Below are positions 31,304-42,359 of a stretch of 64,000 nucleotides of DNA, in pieces (the stretch's first letter is position 1; each line of letters starts with the position of its first letter). Both the position numbers and the translations under genes were made by a program. The notes below the pieces were generated by a model that was given only the letters and a program-made list of their open reading frames with translations, made no database searches and was not told where the DNA came from. The stretch covers positions 1,178,001 to 1,242,000 of the forward strand of contig JBANSL010000005.1 in the NCBI GenBank assembly GCA_037127255.1, in the 5' to 3' direction. This stretch comes from Persicaria tinctoria (taxonomy: Eukaryota; Streptophyta; Magnoliopsida; Caryophyllales; Polygonaceae).

Positions 31304-32313
31304 TGTAATGATATGTGTTTACTTTCCTAAGTTTTCCTTTGGCATGTAACATTGTTTATATGTTTGTTTTGGACATGTATGTGTGTATGATGACTATACA
31401 GGTATATTTTAGTATATGTTATATATACATGTTGCACTATAGGTATGTGTCTCGACTGAGTCGTATTAAGTCTATTTAAACTTGATCCTCTAACGAGACC
31501 TTACTATAGCGGAGTTAACATTTGTATATATAACTATACTATATAATATAACTTGTATAAGGTATGATAGGGAAGAAGTGAACTTACCTGGTATTGGGCT
31601 TTAGCCCATTACTCGGCCCATGGATCCTGAAGCTCGGATGAGCTTGGTAGCCCAGAGATGCGGAGCTCGCTAAACCCTACCTCCTTTAAGTTGAAGCGCT
31701 GCGTTTTGGTGTTGGCCCTTGACCAAGCTATAAAGCTTCGCTTCCTGCCCTGGACGCTACACACTTCAGCTGCTCTCTTCTCTCTCCTCACAAACGCTAT
31801 CTTTGCGCCGATTAGGGTTTCTAGGGTTTGGAGCTTTCTCTCCTTCTCTTGCCGTCGGATCTTGAGCGCTCGGAGAAGGAAGGTCGCTGGTGGCTTCTCT
31901 GGAAGGTGGATCGAGCTCCGGCGTCCTCCAGGGTAGCATACAGGGGGATTTCTTCTTCTGAGAGAGCTCCTCGTCTTCTGAGATCTCGGGTTCTAGAGAT
32001 CGATTTCTCTATCGATCTTCTTGTTTTATCCCATACAGGGGGATTTCTTCTTCTTCCTTGTACCTCTAATTCACATGCATGTTAGATTAGGGTTGCTTGC
32101 TTTCATTGCGTGTATCATCCCTTGTACGAACTCTCTTATAGTGGATTCGGCCAACTCTTGAGGCCCCGTGGACGTAGGTCTTTGACCGAACCACGTAAAA
32201 TTGCTTTAGTGTTCTTCTGCTTGTGATTCTTCGTTAGATTTTTCTTTATCGCTTTTAGATCTATTACGCTTCCTCTATCCATAACCGGTTTCTAGACGAA
32301 TCTAGGTTTTACA
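31304..32313 (+). repeat. 5' LTR of the Copia element
   Basis: Starts TGTAATGATATGTG and ends CTAGGTTTTACA before the primer site. The counterpart 40042-40738 shares the first roughly 700 bp, with an insertion or duplication (CATACAGGGGGATTTCTTC twice) only in this copy. Confidence 0.8.
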
Positions 32314-32627
32314 ACGTGGTATCAGAGCTTGGCTGTCGCGCTCTTGATTTCCTGGCTCATTGTTGAGTTCTAGGGATAGGGAACGGGTGTAGGGCCTCGG
32401 GCTGACCTAAAAGGCGACATCACTGGTGCAGCACCCTCCCTACACGACGTACCACACCCTTGTTTGCTAGATCTAGGGCTTCTGTGCTTGGATCTTGTGT
32501 TTTTGGTGCTTCTGATCTTCGAGTTTGCTTGTTTTTACTTGGCTTGATAGGATCTTTAGTTGCACTGTTAGATTCATATTTTCTTGAATCGTTTTTGTGC
32601 TCCCTGAATCATTTACTAATTGTTTAG

Positions 32628-34133
32628 TTGTTCTACATGTACAATACAACAGCTATGGGTGATAAAGGCACTTATCTTAAGCCTTTTAATGGCCACACTG
32701 ACTTTGCTATGTGGCAATTAAAGATGAAGGCTATTCTGATCAAGGAAAAGTGTTGGGTTGCTGTAACCAACAAATTTCCAGAAGGGACTTCAAAGGAAAA
32801 AATCTTTGAAACTGATCAACAGGCTCAAAGTGAAGTGATGCTTCGCTTAAGTGACGAAGTTGCTAGACAGGTATTGAATTTTGACACTGCTGATAAGCTT
32901 TGGGAAGGTCTGGAAAGCTTATACTTGGTAAAATCTCTCCCTTCTCGTGTTAATTTGTTCAATAAACTGTTTAATTTCAAGATGGATGTTTCCTGCCCCT
33001 TATCTGATAATCTTGATAAATTTTTTACTATTGTTCAAGATTTGCAAAGATGTGGTGACAAAGTTGAGGAAACTCAGCAATGTGTTTTGTTGTTAAATTC
33101 TTTGCCTGCTCAATTTGATACTTTTAAAGATGTTGTGCAATACAGTACTGATAATTTGGAAAAGAAAGTTATTCTTGAGTCCATTATTCAGAAAAATGAT
33201 GCTTTAAAGGTCTTTAAAAACAAGTATGAGCTTAAGGCTGACCATAAACCTGATAACAAGAATGAAGTGCTTGTTGCTAAAGGTAGGTTTAAAGGCAATA
33301 AGAATAATAACAACAATAGCAACAACAAACCACCTCAAAAAGATTCCAGTAAAACTGAAAATCATCAAAGTGGTAAACCTGATAAATCTCACCTTATGTG
33401 TTCTTACTGCTCTAAATCTGGTCACATTGAGAAACATTGCTTTAAGAGGAATAAAGATGAAAGGCTTGCTGGTAAAAAGCCTAATATCTCTGCTGTGCTT
33501 GAATCCCATCCTTATTATACTCATGAAGTGCTTGCTTTGTTAAATTCTGGTGACTCCAATGCTTGGATTTTAGATTCTGGATGTATTATGCATGCTACCT
33601 TCCATAAGTCTTGGTTTTCTGACCTTAAATGCTATGATGTTGGTATTGTCATGCTTGGTGATCATTATGTGCTTAAAATAAAAGGTGTTGGTTCAGTTGC
33701 TTTAAGAATGTTTGACAATGTTGTTAGAGATATAAAGGATGTTAAATGGGTGCCTGATTTGAGAAGAAACTTGTTGTCTGAAAGTGCTCTTGAGGAATTA
33801 AAATATGGTGTGTACAGTTCTGATGGTGTGAGGATTGTTACTAAGGATAGTAAACCTGTGATTAAATGCTTGAGAAAGGCTGGATTATATGAACTGATTG
33901 CTACTCCTATTGTGAATTCCTCTGCTACTACTTTTACTGCCATTGATAAGCCTATGTCTATGCATGATTCTATGTTATGGCATGTTAGGTTAGGTCATAT
34001 TGGTAACAAAGGCCTAGAGAACTTGTATAAACCTGGAGTTATTCCTGCTAAACCATGTTCCATTGAATTATGTGAAAACTGTGTTTTAGGTAAGCATACT
34101 AGAAAAAGTTTCAAATCATCTGCTTTTGTTTGA
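32628..34133 (+). pseudogene. Copia Gag-protease and start of integrase
   Basis: The 501-codon frame carries a UBN2-type Gag domain (LKPFNGHTDFAMWQ near the start), an Asn/Lys-rich linker, a zinc knuckle CSYCSKSGHIEKHC at about residue 262, and a protease with intact D-S-G (WILDSGCIMH). The integrase HHCC region follows (WHVRLGHIGNKGLENL, CENCVLGK). A TGA at 34131-34133 truncates the polyprotein where integrase should continue (LDYVHSDLWGP follows in the same frame). Confidence 0.85.
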
Positions 34134-35470
34134 ACTGCTCCTTTGGATTATGTTCATTCTGATCTATGGGGCCCTGCCCAAATATCTACAGTTGGTTTGA
34201 AAAGATATTTTATGTCCTTGATTGATCATTACAGTAGAAAAGTTTGGGTGTTTTTGTTGAAAACTAAAGATGAAGCTTTTGAAACTTTTAAACATTGGAA
34301 ATCCATGGTTGAAAAGGAAACTGGCTTATTTGTTAAGTGCTTAAAATCTAACAATGGTCTTGAGTTTTGTAATTCCTTGTTTGATGCTTATTGTAAACAG
34401 AATGGTATTAAAAGGCATTTGACAATTCCTGGAACTCCCCAGCAGAATGGTACCGCTGAGAGGATGAACAGGACTCTTCTTGAAAAGGCTAGATGCATGC
34501 TGATTTCCTCTGGTTTAAAGCATTCATTGTGGGGTGAAGCTGTTATGACTGCTGCATATTTGATAAATAGAACCCCTTCCTCTGTGATTGATTTTAAGAC
34601 TCCTTATGAACTGTGGTATAAAAGAAAACCTCACCTTGATCATCTTAAACCTTTTTGGTTGCACTGTATATTCATACATTAACCAAGGTAAGTTGAATCC
34701 CAGGTCACAAAAGTGTGTCCTATTGGGATATCCTCAAGGTGTTAAAGGTTATAAATTGTTACTTGTTCAACCTGGAGCTTATAAAACTATTGTGAGTAGG
34801 AATGTTATTTTTAATGAGAATGAGTTTCATTTTAAAATGACCTCTGTTCCTACTGTACATGATACTAACTTGCAGGAACACAATGGTGATCAGTTCTATG
34901 TTCCTAAGAACATTGAAACTGACTATGATGATGAGTTTGATACTGGTTATTCTCCCTCCCCTCCTCTTACTCTCTCTTCTGTTTCTACCCCTTCTAATTC
35001 TGTGGTTGTGCAACCTCACCAATTGGGTGGGGAAGCTAATGAACCTGTTATTGAACCTGTTGTTTTGCCTTCCTCTTCTGTTTCTCCTATTTTTGTGGAT
35101 GAGGATATTATTGTTGAGTCTGTGCCTGCTTCTGGTTCTGGTTCCTCTAGTTCTTCAGTTGCTGAAAGACGTGATCTCACTGATTGGCAATTGACTAGGG
35201 ATAGGAGTCCTAGGACTGTCATTCCAAATAAAAGGTTCATAAGTAACATTGTTGAGTTTGCTTGCCTTGTTTCTGATGTAGTTAAATCTTTTACTCCTGA
35301 AACTTATGAACAGGCTTTAAGGTGTGCTCACTATAAGAATTGGAAAAAGGCTATGGATGAAGAGATTGAGTCTATGAGGGTTAACCAAACCTGGACTTTA
35401 GTTGTTAAACCTGAAAATGCAAGACTTATTGATTGCAAGTCTATGAGGGTTAACCAAATCTATCAGAATG
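34134..35470 (+). pseudogene. Copia integrase core and reverse transcriptase start
   Basis: The segment LDYVHSDLWGP, with the DDE residues spread over the next 120 residues (SNNGLEFCN, then PQQNGTAERMN), is the integrase core. A frameshift near 34660 leads into the frame with SRNVIFNENEF. The start of the RT region, NWKKAMDEEIESM...NQTWTLV, is visible, then the sequence breaks off at about 35470 into the CACTA element. A short duplication of TCTATGAGGGTTAACCAAA marks the break. Confidence 0.8.
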
Positions 35471-35694
35471 TTTTAAAAAAGCATGGCGTTTGCAAACGCC
35501 ATGGTTGAAGGGTGTATTGGGCGGAATTTTTTTTCCCGCAATATTTATGCTATTTCGCGCAAAAAATTTGAGTAAAAAATTTGAGTCAAATTTTGTAAAT
35601 GAAATAATTGTTTTCTGTCAAAAGAAAAATAAGGAAATAACCAAAAGATCACTTTTCATTCATCAGCGTTCGCCCAAAACCCAAACCCTAAATC

Positions 35695-36005
35695 GCGCTG
35701 CTCAGAAATCGCTCCGCGCCTCCGCCCAGAAATCGCTGCTCGTAGTGCGTTCCCACCGTCCAGAAATCGTTGCTCGCCGACCAGAAATCGTCGCTGCACA
35801 CCGACCACCGTCCAGAAATTGCTGCTGGCCGACCACCGTCCAGAAATCGCTGCTCGCCGACCAGAAATCGTCGCTGCTCGCCAACCAGAAATCGCTGCTC
35901 GCCGACCCTTCGGTGTTCAGGGTGGTCGCTGCTCGCCGACCCTTTGCTGTTGAGGGTGGTCGCTGCTCGCCGACCTTTGCTGTTCATCGTGGTCGCTACT
36001 CGCCA
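35695..36005 (+). repeat. Minisatellite CAGAAATCGCTGCTCGCCGAC
   Basis: A unit of about 20-25 bp with core CCAGAAATCG-TGCTCGCCGAC recurs roughly ten times, followed by TTGCTGTT-GAGGGTGGTCGC variants. Several overlapping frames are open only because of the repeat. Confidence 0.7.
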
Positions 36006-36126
36006 GTGCTTCATCCTCAAATCCCTAAAGTTTCAAGCTGTTAATTCCAATCAAAACCATAAATGTTCTACACCTAAGGTAATTTTGTTTTCCAATTGAA
36101 TAAATGGCCACATAAAGCTCCCAATT

Positions 36127-38010
36127 TTGTTCTACACCGAGGAAAGTTCTTTGCAAAGTGCACAAGCCACCAATGTGCCTCAAAAAGCAAGGAAAACAAG
36201 AGGTAGGACGTGTTTGCAGGTTATGGCAACTGGGGCAAAGGAGAAAAAATTAGTAGAGTGGAATGCGAAGGGGCAGCCCGTTGGAGATGTATCAGTGAAG
36301 TTCTCATCTACTATGGGGGTGATAGTCCGTGAACAAGTGCCAATTAATATTGAGACTTGGCATGGAGTTAGTGATCAAGCTAGGGAAAGTCTTTGGACAC
36401 TTTTGATGGTAATTTTATTTATGTTCCTTTAATTTTATTTTGACATGGAGTTAGTACTCAACCTAGTGGTTTATAGACAAAGCTTTGACATTTTATAGAA
36501 AAAATACTTGGTCGATGTGTGCTTCAAGTTGTTCGTCATGCAACAAATGGGGAAACTTTGGAGATCTTGGAAATCTGAGCTTTCAACTAAAATTAGAAAA
36601 ATCATGGAATCAAGATCAACTAATGTAGAGCGAACAAGTCAACTTGCTAACTTAAGGCCTCCTGACGTGTCCTTAGATGAATGGAATCAGTTTGTTAAAA
36701 GTCGAATGACTGAGAAATGGCAGGTAAGTAATCTCAGAAAATTGATAAGTGTATTTTGCATTGCATTTTATTGTAGTTTTAACATGACTAACATTTATTC
36801 ATGTAGGAAAAAAGTACGAAAATGAGAAGCATAAGGGCAAAACAGATTGTGAACCACACCTTAAGTCAAAAAGGATATAGTCGTAAGGAAGATGAGTATG
36901 TAAGTGATATATACTTGGAATTTTCATGTGGTTGAATTCATATTTCTGCGTATTTAGTTTTTTCTTTCCTTTAGTATCTTTATGACTTCCCATTTGCAGA
37001 ACAAACTACACCCAGATAAGCCTTTGACTAAGCCAGCACTATGGATTGAAGCACATGTCTCGAAGAAAAAGACAAGCGAGGCTAATGCAACCAAAATTGT
37101 AAGCAATTTCATTTTGAAGGTAACACTTGAGTTTACATATTCTAATAATTACATTTCATTTTGTTTTGTGTATTTATTTTTTGTAGGATGCGATAAAAAA
37201 GAAAATGGATGAGGCTCCACCTAATGATGATGGGGAGGAGATTTTAACTCAAGTACTCGGTAAGGATTATCCTGGTCGTGTTAGAGGTCTTGGAGCGGGG
37301 GTGACGAAAACCAAGTTGTATGCTCAATCACAAAGGGACTCTAAGTATGCTAAAATGGAGGCAGAAGTAAACAAAATGAGAGCGTGGAAGACAAAAATAG
37401 AGGTTGTATTATCTTCCAAACTTGGAATTACCTTGGATGATGATGATGACACAAATGATCACGATGATGAAGAAAGGCGGGAAGATTCACCTGAACATTC
37501 CAAGGTAGATATTCATGTGTATATTTTTAGTCTTTATCTTCTTCTTTTTATAATCCTATGATGATGCTTAGTGATATTTTATTTAATGTAGGACAAATTC
37601 CAAAGTGGTGCAATTGAAAGTGCAAGTGTAGGTGCTACTACAACTCCACATGTACACAGCATTTTCCTTTTGAATAATTATACCTTTAACTTGGATAAGT
37701 ATGCATACTTTTATCTACCTCATAGTCGCGACAAGGAAGCACATATCAGCCTTCAATCAATGACAAATGCAAGTTGTTAAATTGGAATGGTGATGGACAA
37801 GAAGTGGCAAAAGGATCCATCTCAGCTACAGATCCAAAAGCATGTGCGCATGGATACATACTTGGCCCAGATTGTTATAGAGTTTGCATTGAAGAAGTGA
37901 TGGTGGAAAATGCTGAATTTTATCGCTATGAGCCAGAATTTACAAACCTTGCAGATTCCATTGGTAGCACAATAGCTTGGCCGATCAAATACATTGTCCT
38001 TGATCAGGTA
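36127..38010 (+). CDS. CACTA TNPA-like (Ptta/En/Spm) protein, multi-exon
   Basis: Several exon-like stretches match the plant CACTA second protein in order. 36220-36410 has KKLVEWNAKGQPVGD and VPINIETWHGVSDQ. 36508-36723 has RPPDVSLDEWNQFVKSRMTE. Near 36820-36900 lies a basic segment, and near 37010-37100 PLTKPALWIEAHVSKK. 37190-37500 has ILTQVLGKDYPGRVRGLGAG and an acidic tail, and 37770-38005 the C-terminal domain with ATDPKACAHGYILGPDCYRV and STIAWPIKYI. Such proteins bind the subterminal repeats and assist the TNPD transposase, which is absent here. Exon borders are approximate and I cannot confirm the joined frame is intact. Confidence 0.7.
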
Positions 38011-38454
38011 ATCAAGGTTTTTGTAATCATGAGGTTTTTTAGTCTTATTGTAACTTGTGTTAGAACTTTTCGCCATGCATTTGGACAGGTACATGAAATC
38101 AGTCGAAGCCATTAAGACTCTTTGTTTGAGCTTGTTGAATATGAAGTTAGATGTCTCGGCCGCTAAGACTCCTTTTCGTATAATGGAGTCATTTTGTATA
38201 GTGCATATCAAAGTTGTGCATCTGATAAATTTGTGAACAGATCCTTTTGATATGTTATTAGACCTATCTTCTAAGAATATTTCAGTAGATGTGATCTTTT
38301 TATATAAAGATGTGGATGGTAGAACATCTTGTAAGAATATTTGACAAGATGTAGTTGAATGTTTTGTTTCTGGTCATTGTATGGCAAATGTGAAAGGCAG
38401 GTTGTGTCTGATGCTTTTTATGAAAAATGTGCATGACAGGTTTGTTCTGAAAAT

Positions 38455-39008
38455 GGGCATTTACGATAGTTTATAAACGCCATATTTTTATGCCTTGGAT
38501 AATCCTTATTCATCGCGTACCTAAAACGCCATAAAATAGGTTTTTTCGGTATTCCTAACCTTTTTAATGGCGTTTACCAAACGCCATTAAGTATACACTC
38601 ATTCATGGCGTTTCTAAAATGCCATTAAATAGGTTTTCCTTGGATTACAAAACATATTTAATGGCATTTTATAAACGCCATAAAATATATCTTCATTCAT
38701 GGCGTTTCTAAAATGCCATTAAATATCCTTATCCATGACGTTTATAAAACGCCATTAAAAATATTTGTATTCGTGGCGTTTTATAAACGCCATTAAACAA
38801 GTGTGTTTTGGCTTACTAATCCTTATACATGGCGTTTGATAAACGTCATAGAATATATTTTTCATGGCGTTTCTAAAAACGTCGTTAAATAATATTAGAA
38901 AGCATGACATCCGTATAGACGGCGTTTGGGGATGGTGTTTAAAAACGCCATAGAATGTCTTCCATGGCGTTTTTCCAACGCCGTTGATGACTACATTTCT
39001 ACTAGTGT
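38455..39008. repeat. CACTA subterminal inverted units ATGGCGTTT/AAACGCCAT
   Basis: About 20 direct and inverted copies of ATGGCGTTT, many as near-palindromes (ATGGCGTTTATAAAACGCCAT), with TTAAATA spacers. The terminus TTTCTACTAGTG closes the element at 39008. Confidence 0.8.
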
Positions 39009-39035
39009 AAAAAGAACTTGTAGAAGCACTTTGAC

Positions 39036-39929
39036 ATGAAAGATTTGGGTGTTGCTAAGAAAATTTTAGGAATGTCCATTCTTAGAGATAGAAAGCATAA
39101 GAAGTTATGGTTGCATCAATGTGATTACATTCATAAGGTGCTTGATAGATTTCATATTTCTGGTGACAAAGTAAATAACATTCCTTTAGGTCCTCATCTT
39201 GATTTGACTAAGTCTAAAGATGTCTTGTCTGCTATTGAGATGAAAAATATGAAGTCTATACCATATGATGCTGCTGTAGGGTCTGTTATGTACTCTATGA
39301 TTTGTACTAGGCCTGATTTGGCATTTGCTATCAGTACTTTGAGTAGATTCATGTCTAATCCTTCTGAGAAGCACTGGTTATCCATGAAATACTTGTTGAA
39401 ATACTTGCTTGGCTCTGTTAATTTGTCATTGTCGTATTCTGAGCATACTTCTGCATCTGAATTACATGGCTTTGTTGATGCTGACTATGCTAGTAACAAG
39501 GACACTAGGAAATCAAATATTTCCTATGTTTATACATGGGCAGGTAATTGCATTTCCTAGAAGTCCCAACAACAGCCTATAGTTGCATTATCTTCCACCA
39601 AAGCTGAATACATTGCAGCAACAGAGGCCTGTAAAGAGGCTATCTGGCTGCAGGGTATTTTAAAGGAAGTGGAATTAAAGCATTATACATCTGTGGTGCA
39701 TATAGATAGCCAAAGTGCTCTATATTTATGTAGAGATCCCATGTACCATGAGCGTACTAAACATATTGATGTTAGATACCATTTCATTCGTGAAAAAGTT
39801 GAAGATAACATCATTCATATTAACAAAATTGATGGTAGACTTAATCCTGCAGATTTTGGCACTAACATTGTCCCTCATGATAAATTTGTGTTTTGCAGGA
39901 ACTTCCTCCACTTGGAGGAACTTGAGTGA
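39036..39929 (+). pseudogene. Copia reverse transcriptase end and RNase H
   Basis: 39036-39560 encodes MKDLGVAKKILGMSI...CTRPDLAFAISTLSRFM and FVDADYASNKDTRKS, the RT end and RNase H start. A stop at 39558 interrupts it. The frame continues ALSSTKAEYIAATEACKEA, then DSQSALYLCRD and [16 protein letters not shown], ending at 39929. The YVDD catalytic segment is missing because of the CACTA insertion. Confidence 0.85.
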
Positions 39930-40041
39930 TATCTGTGTGTGATGTATGCTTGAGCTGAGGACGGACCTGGCCATGAAGAATCCACTTATATGTTGAGTCT
40001 GAGTCTGCCCAGTGCAAGACTTAGAAAAGTAGAGGGGTGTT

Positions 40042-40738
40042 TGTAATGATATGTGTTTACTTTCCTAAGTTTTCCTTTGGCATGTAATATTGTTTATATG
40101 TTTGTTTTGGACATGTATGTGTGTATGATGACTATACAGGTATATTTTAGTATATGTTATATATACATGTTGCACTATAGGTATGTGTCTCGACTGAGTC
40201 GTATTGAGTCTATTTAGACTTGATCCTCTAACGAGACCTTACTATAGCGGAGTTAACATTTGTATATATAACTATACTATATAATATAACTTGTATAAGG
40301 TATGATAGGGAAGAAGTGAACTTACCTGGTATTGGGCTTTAGCCCAGCCCATGGATCCTGAAGCTCGGATGAGCTTGGTAGCCCAGAGATGCGGAGCTCG
40401 CTAAACCCTACCTCCTTTAAGTTGAAGCGCTGCGTTTTGGTGTTGGCCCTTGACCTAGCTATAAAGCTTCGCTTCCTGCCCTGGACGCTACACACTTCAG
40501 CTGCTCTCTTCTCTCTCCTCACAAACGCTCTCTTTGCGCCGATTAGAGTTTCTAGGGTTTGGAGCTTTCTCTCCTTCTCTTGCCGTCGGATCTTGAGCGC
40601 TCGGAGAAGGAAGGTCGCTGGTGGCTTCTCTGGAAGGTGGATCGAGCTCCGACGTCCTCCTGGGTGGCCGCTCTCCTCGTCTTCTGAGATCTCGGGTTCT
40701 AGAGATCGATTTCTCTATCGATCTTCTGGTTTTATACC
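40042..40738 (+). repeat. Truncated 3' LTR of the Copia element
   Basis: Matches 31304-32040 with scattered differences (for example CTATCTTTG versus CTCTCTTTG, and GATTAGG versus GATTAGAG). It stops where sequence of another Copia element begins at about 40739. Confidence 0.8.
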
Positions 40739-41262
40739 GTATAAATATTATAAGGAGAGCTCTTGATTTGGGGTTTCCTTTACACACCAAATCATATCAA
40801 GATCATAACAAAATAATATACAAAAGATATGGTGGATATATATTCTAACAAGCTCCTGCAAGCTCATGGACGAGAACGAATATGTAACTTGACAGTCGAT
40901 GAATGAAAGCGCTGATTGTCAAACGCTTTGGTGAAGATATCGGCAATCTGATCAAGAGAGCGAACATGTCAGACAATGAGGTCGCCTGAAGCAACATGTC
41001 CCCTAACAAAGTGATAGTCAATCTTGATATACATGGAGCGCTGATGAAACACCGGGTTTGTTGTTAGGAAGATGGCACTGAGGTTATCACAAAAGAGAAT
41101 AGGAGGCCGAGCAACAAGCTAGAAGAGCCATTTCCTGGAGGAGCTGTTGTAACCACAGAAGCTCGCCTGAAGCAAACTCAATGGCCTTGTATTCAACCTC
41201 AGTGTTGGATCGAGCAACAACATTTTGCTTCCTTGAGCCTTGAGGACCAACAACATCATCCT
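40739..41262 (-). pseudogene. Copia RNase H and LTR remnant, minus strand
   Basis: On the minus strand, 41262-40870 reads ARSNTEVEYKAIEFASGELL and, in shifted frames, HQRSMYIKIDYHFVR and IADIFTKAFDNQRFHS, the C-terminal RNase H of a Copia polyprotein. TGTTAGAATATATATCC at about 40851 on the minus strand is a likely LTR start. The rest of the LTR is cut at 40739 by or against the neighbouring element. Confidence 0.65.
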
Positions 41263-41769
41263 AACATCACATTCTCATTTTTTCCACTTTAATTTATCAA
41301 TAACATCCATAGTATCCCAAAACTCATCTTTTCCTACCAACTCAATTTACAAATATACCCCTCTCCAACAATTATTTTCATTCTCGATTATATTATTATA
41401 ATCATTTTTACAACTCATATCAACTTCCACATATTAAAAAATATATTTTTTAATAATTATTTATTTTATATCTTCCATTATTTATTATTTCAAATTATTA
41501 CATACTTATAATTCAATTTTTTAGATTATATTTTGCATATTTATAATCAAAGAGAAATATTTTTAAAATAAATATAGCCAAACATATTCAAAATTGATGT
41601 CTTCATGTAGATAAAAATGAATCTAGTATTGTAGTAATTTTTTTAAAAAAAATTTACATTTTTATTAATGAAATATTTATTTTAATGTGTAAAACACTTT
41701 CTCCCCTAAAGAAGATCTCGACCGTCCATCAAAGGGCAGATGTCCTCCATTTGCCACCCCTCCTTTAGC
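41263..41769. other. AT-rich intergenic, no gene seen
   Basis: Very AT-rich sequence without open frames of note or clear repeat ends. Confidence 0.4.
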
Positions 41770-42335
41770 CAGAGGCGGAGCTAGGGGGTCCTAGGGGGTC
41801 ACGTGACCCCCTCCTCATCCAACAAATTACTTAGGTGTATTCTCCTCATCGATAGCTTCATTTTGATATATAATACGCTCTAATCCGACATCTGAGTAAA
41901 AAGTTATGAATGTTTGAAAATTACAGCAGTATTAATAGTCACTTTAGTTTTATTTCAATATACTATAATACTTTAATATTTTACTTAAATTGACATTCAC
42001 ATATTATAATTCATTTCGAGAGCTTCGAAACCATATGTTATATTACTTATTTTGAAAATATGGTAAGAAGTTATGCAAGTTAAATTTTTATATATCTAGT
42101 TATACATTATTACATGTTAATATATAATGCAATGTTTATTTATTGCGTTTTATATTTTTATTTTTTGTTTTTCATCCTTATTTTCGTTTTATATATTTGT
42201 AGTATTTTCAAAACCATATGTTGACACTAGTTTGTACTATCGAACATGTTGTGTTTTACGATTTTTTTTCTCGATCTCATTGTCGACTACTATGGTGACC
42301 CCCCGCTCAAAACTTTATGGCTCCATCCCTACCAG
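41770..42335. mobile_element. Non-autonomous DNA-transposon-like repeat
   Basis: The left end is CAGAGGCGGAGCTAGGGGG followed by GGGTCACGTGACCCCC. The right end reads GGTGACCCCCCGC...ATGGCTCCATCCCTA, an imperfect inverse. A related copy lies in intron 1 of the plus-strand gene at about 47460-47760, sharing ATCGATAGCTTC-TTTTGATATAT and GAGTAAAAAGTT. It resembles widespread hAT-like repeats, but the target duplication is not clear. Confidence 0.4.
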
Positions 42336-42359
42336 CAGCCCTCCACCAGAAGAGAGACA

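Larger units (their letters stand above)
35460..39008 (+). mobile_element. CACTA (Ptta/En/Spm-type) element within the Copia RT
   Basis: The right end reads ACATTTCTACTAGTG (39008), a CACTA terminus on the complementary strand. No CACTA sequence is found at the left, where the element begins near an ATGGCGTTT-GC-AAACGCCAT palindrome at 35483-35502, so the left terminus is probably lost. The right subterminal region (38455-38990) has many ATGGCGTTT/AAACGCCAT units. The interior encodes a TNPA-like plant transposase-associated protein. Several hundred bases of the host Copia RT are missing across the junction. Confidence 0.75.
31304..40738 (+). mobile_element. Copia LTR retrotransposon, split by a CACTA element
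   Basis: The 5' LTR is 31304-32313, followed by a primer site TGGTATCAGAGC at 32317. Gag-protease, integrase, the start of reverse transcriptase, then (after a 3.5-kb CACTA insertion) the end of reverse transcriptase and RNase H follow in order, then a polypurine tract (AAGTAGAGGGGTG) and a 3' LTR from 40042 cut off at about 40738. LTR differences, a missing RT core, frameshifts and stops show it is dead. A neighbouring Copia remnant abuts the truncated LTR. Confidence 0.85.

Noticed and set aside
35490..36099. Frames over the 35.7-36.0 kb minisatellite
   Set aside because: Open in several frames because the repeat unit lacks stops; the protein would be a simple repeat artefact.
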